NCBI GenBank assembly: GCA_031285695.1
Contig: JAITVR010000041.1
Span: 1-14,452 of the forward strand
Length of the DNA: 14,452 bases
Direction: 5' to 3'
Source of the DNA: Prevotellaceae bacterium
Lineage (GTDB): Bacteria; Bacteroidota; Bacteroidia; Bacteroidales; UBA932
Position 1 is the stretch's first letter. Each line of letters opens with the position of its first letter. The translations under genes and the position numbers were made by a program. This document shows positions 14,108 through 14,452 of the stretch, piece by piece. The notes beneath the pieces were generated by a model. The model saw only the letters and a program-made list of their open reading frames with translations, did no database searches and had not been told where the DNA came from.

Positions 14108-14452
14108 TTATCTTTCTAATATTTGCTTCCCAATTACACATTGCAGGCACTTTTTCTTGTCGCAATACTCATTCTTAAGTTGAAGCAGGGCTTGACTTTC
14201 GAGCATGTTTTGCGGCGCAACTCCCATACTTTTCCAACCATCTATTTTTGAATTTTGCTCGGGCAAAATTTCTTCCAACAGCGCAATTGCCACTTCGCAA
14301 AATTCTTCTTGACTGCGATTTTTTCCGTAGGAAAACAGCATGGGCGCAACAAAATTTGCGGCAACACGCTCCACCGATTTTTCGCCCAAAACTTTATTTC
14401 GCTTCGCCGAAATTTTTCCAAAAGCGTAGTGCGTATCCCAATATTCCGACGG
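14108..14452 (-). CDS. DUF2851 family protein, C-terminal part
   Basis: Only the last 114 residues are visible; the frame is open to the right edge and ends at TAA 14110-14108. The visible start reads EYWDTHYAFGKISAKRNK, and the C-terminus ends in YCDKKKCLQCVIGKQILER. These, with GWKSMGVAPQNMLESQALLQLKN, are the pattern I associate with the C-terminus of DUF2851, a Bacteroidota family of unknown function about 420 residues long. Three Cys (CxxxxCxxC) near the end could bind a metal. The internal TTG at 14389 is not a start. It is upstream of queD on the same strand. Confidence 0.85.
   Translation of the reverse strand, partial: PSEYWDTHYAFGKISAKRNKVLGEKSVERVAANFVAPMLFSYGKNRSQEEFCEVAIALLEEILPEQNSKIDGWKSMGVAPQNMLESQALLQLKNEYCDKKKCLQCVIGKQILER

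Overview
The window looks like a chromosomal segment from a member of the Bacteroidota, probably Bacteroidales-like. Three things point there. Several genes are preceded by the Bacteroidota promoter pattern (TAnnTTTG at about -7, with a TTG-type box 20-22 bases upstream), and Shine-Dalgarno sites are scarce. The Mpl ligase, the partial DUF2851 protein and the UbiA-type prenyltransferase are of types common in that phylum. The spaces between genes hold short palindromic repeats made of simple words, which many Bacteroidota genomes carry. I see no mobile element, CRISPR array, tRNA or rRNA. The segment is mostly housekeeping.

Layout, left to right. A 5'-truncated pheT and a UbiA-family prenyltransferase gene lie on the plus strand, separated by a 60-base palindromic element. 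Next comes a small Cys-rich secreted or lipoprotein-like protein with its own promoter and a strong terminator. A cluster of 'CATTGC...GCAATC' repeats then separates it from cvpA-tsaB on the minus strand, which overlap by one base. Divergent from cvpA is mpl, which encodes a murein-tripeptide recycling ligase; the two promoters are arranged back to back. A second copy of the repeat family, a promoter and a small acidic lipoprotein of unknown function follow, and two hairpins separate this from the next block.

The rest is on the minus strand, listed here in the direction of transcription: the C-terminal end of a DUF2851 protein, queD, polA, uxaB (tagaturonate reductase) and uxaA (altronate dehydratase). 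UxaB and UxaA carry out two consecutive steps of galacturonate breakdown (tagaturonate to altronate to 2-keto-3-deoxygluconate). An operator-like palindrome and a promoter-like -7 box lie upstream of uxaB. UxaC, KDG kinase and KDPG aldolase are not in the window.

I found no clearly new multi-gene system. The best leads are the OB-like protein with a tail of CC pairs, the acidic orphan lipoprotein, the divergent cvpA/mpl promoters sharing one palindrome, the operator candidate before uxaB, and the recurring intergenic palindromes built from iterated words.
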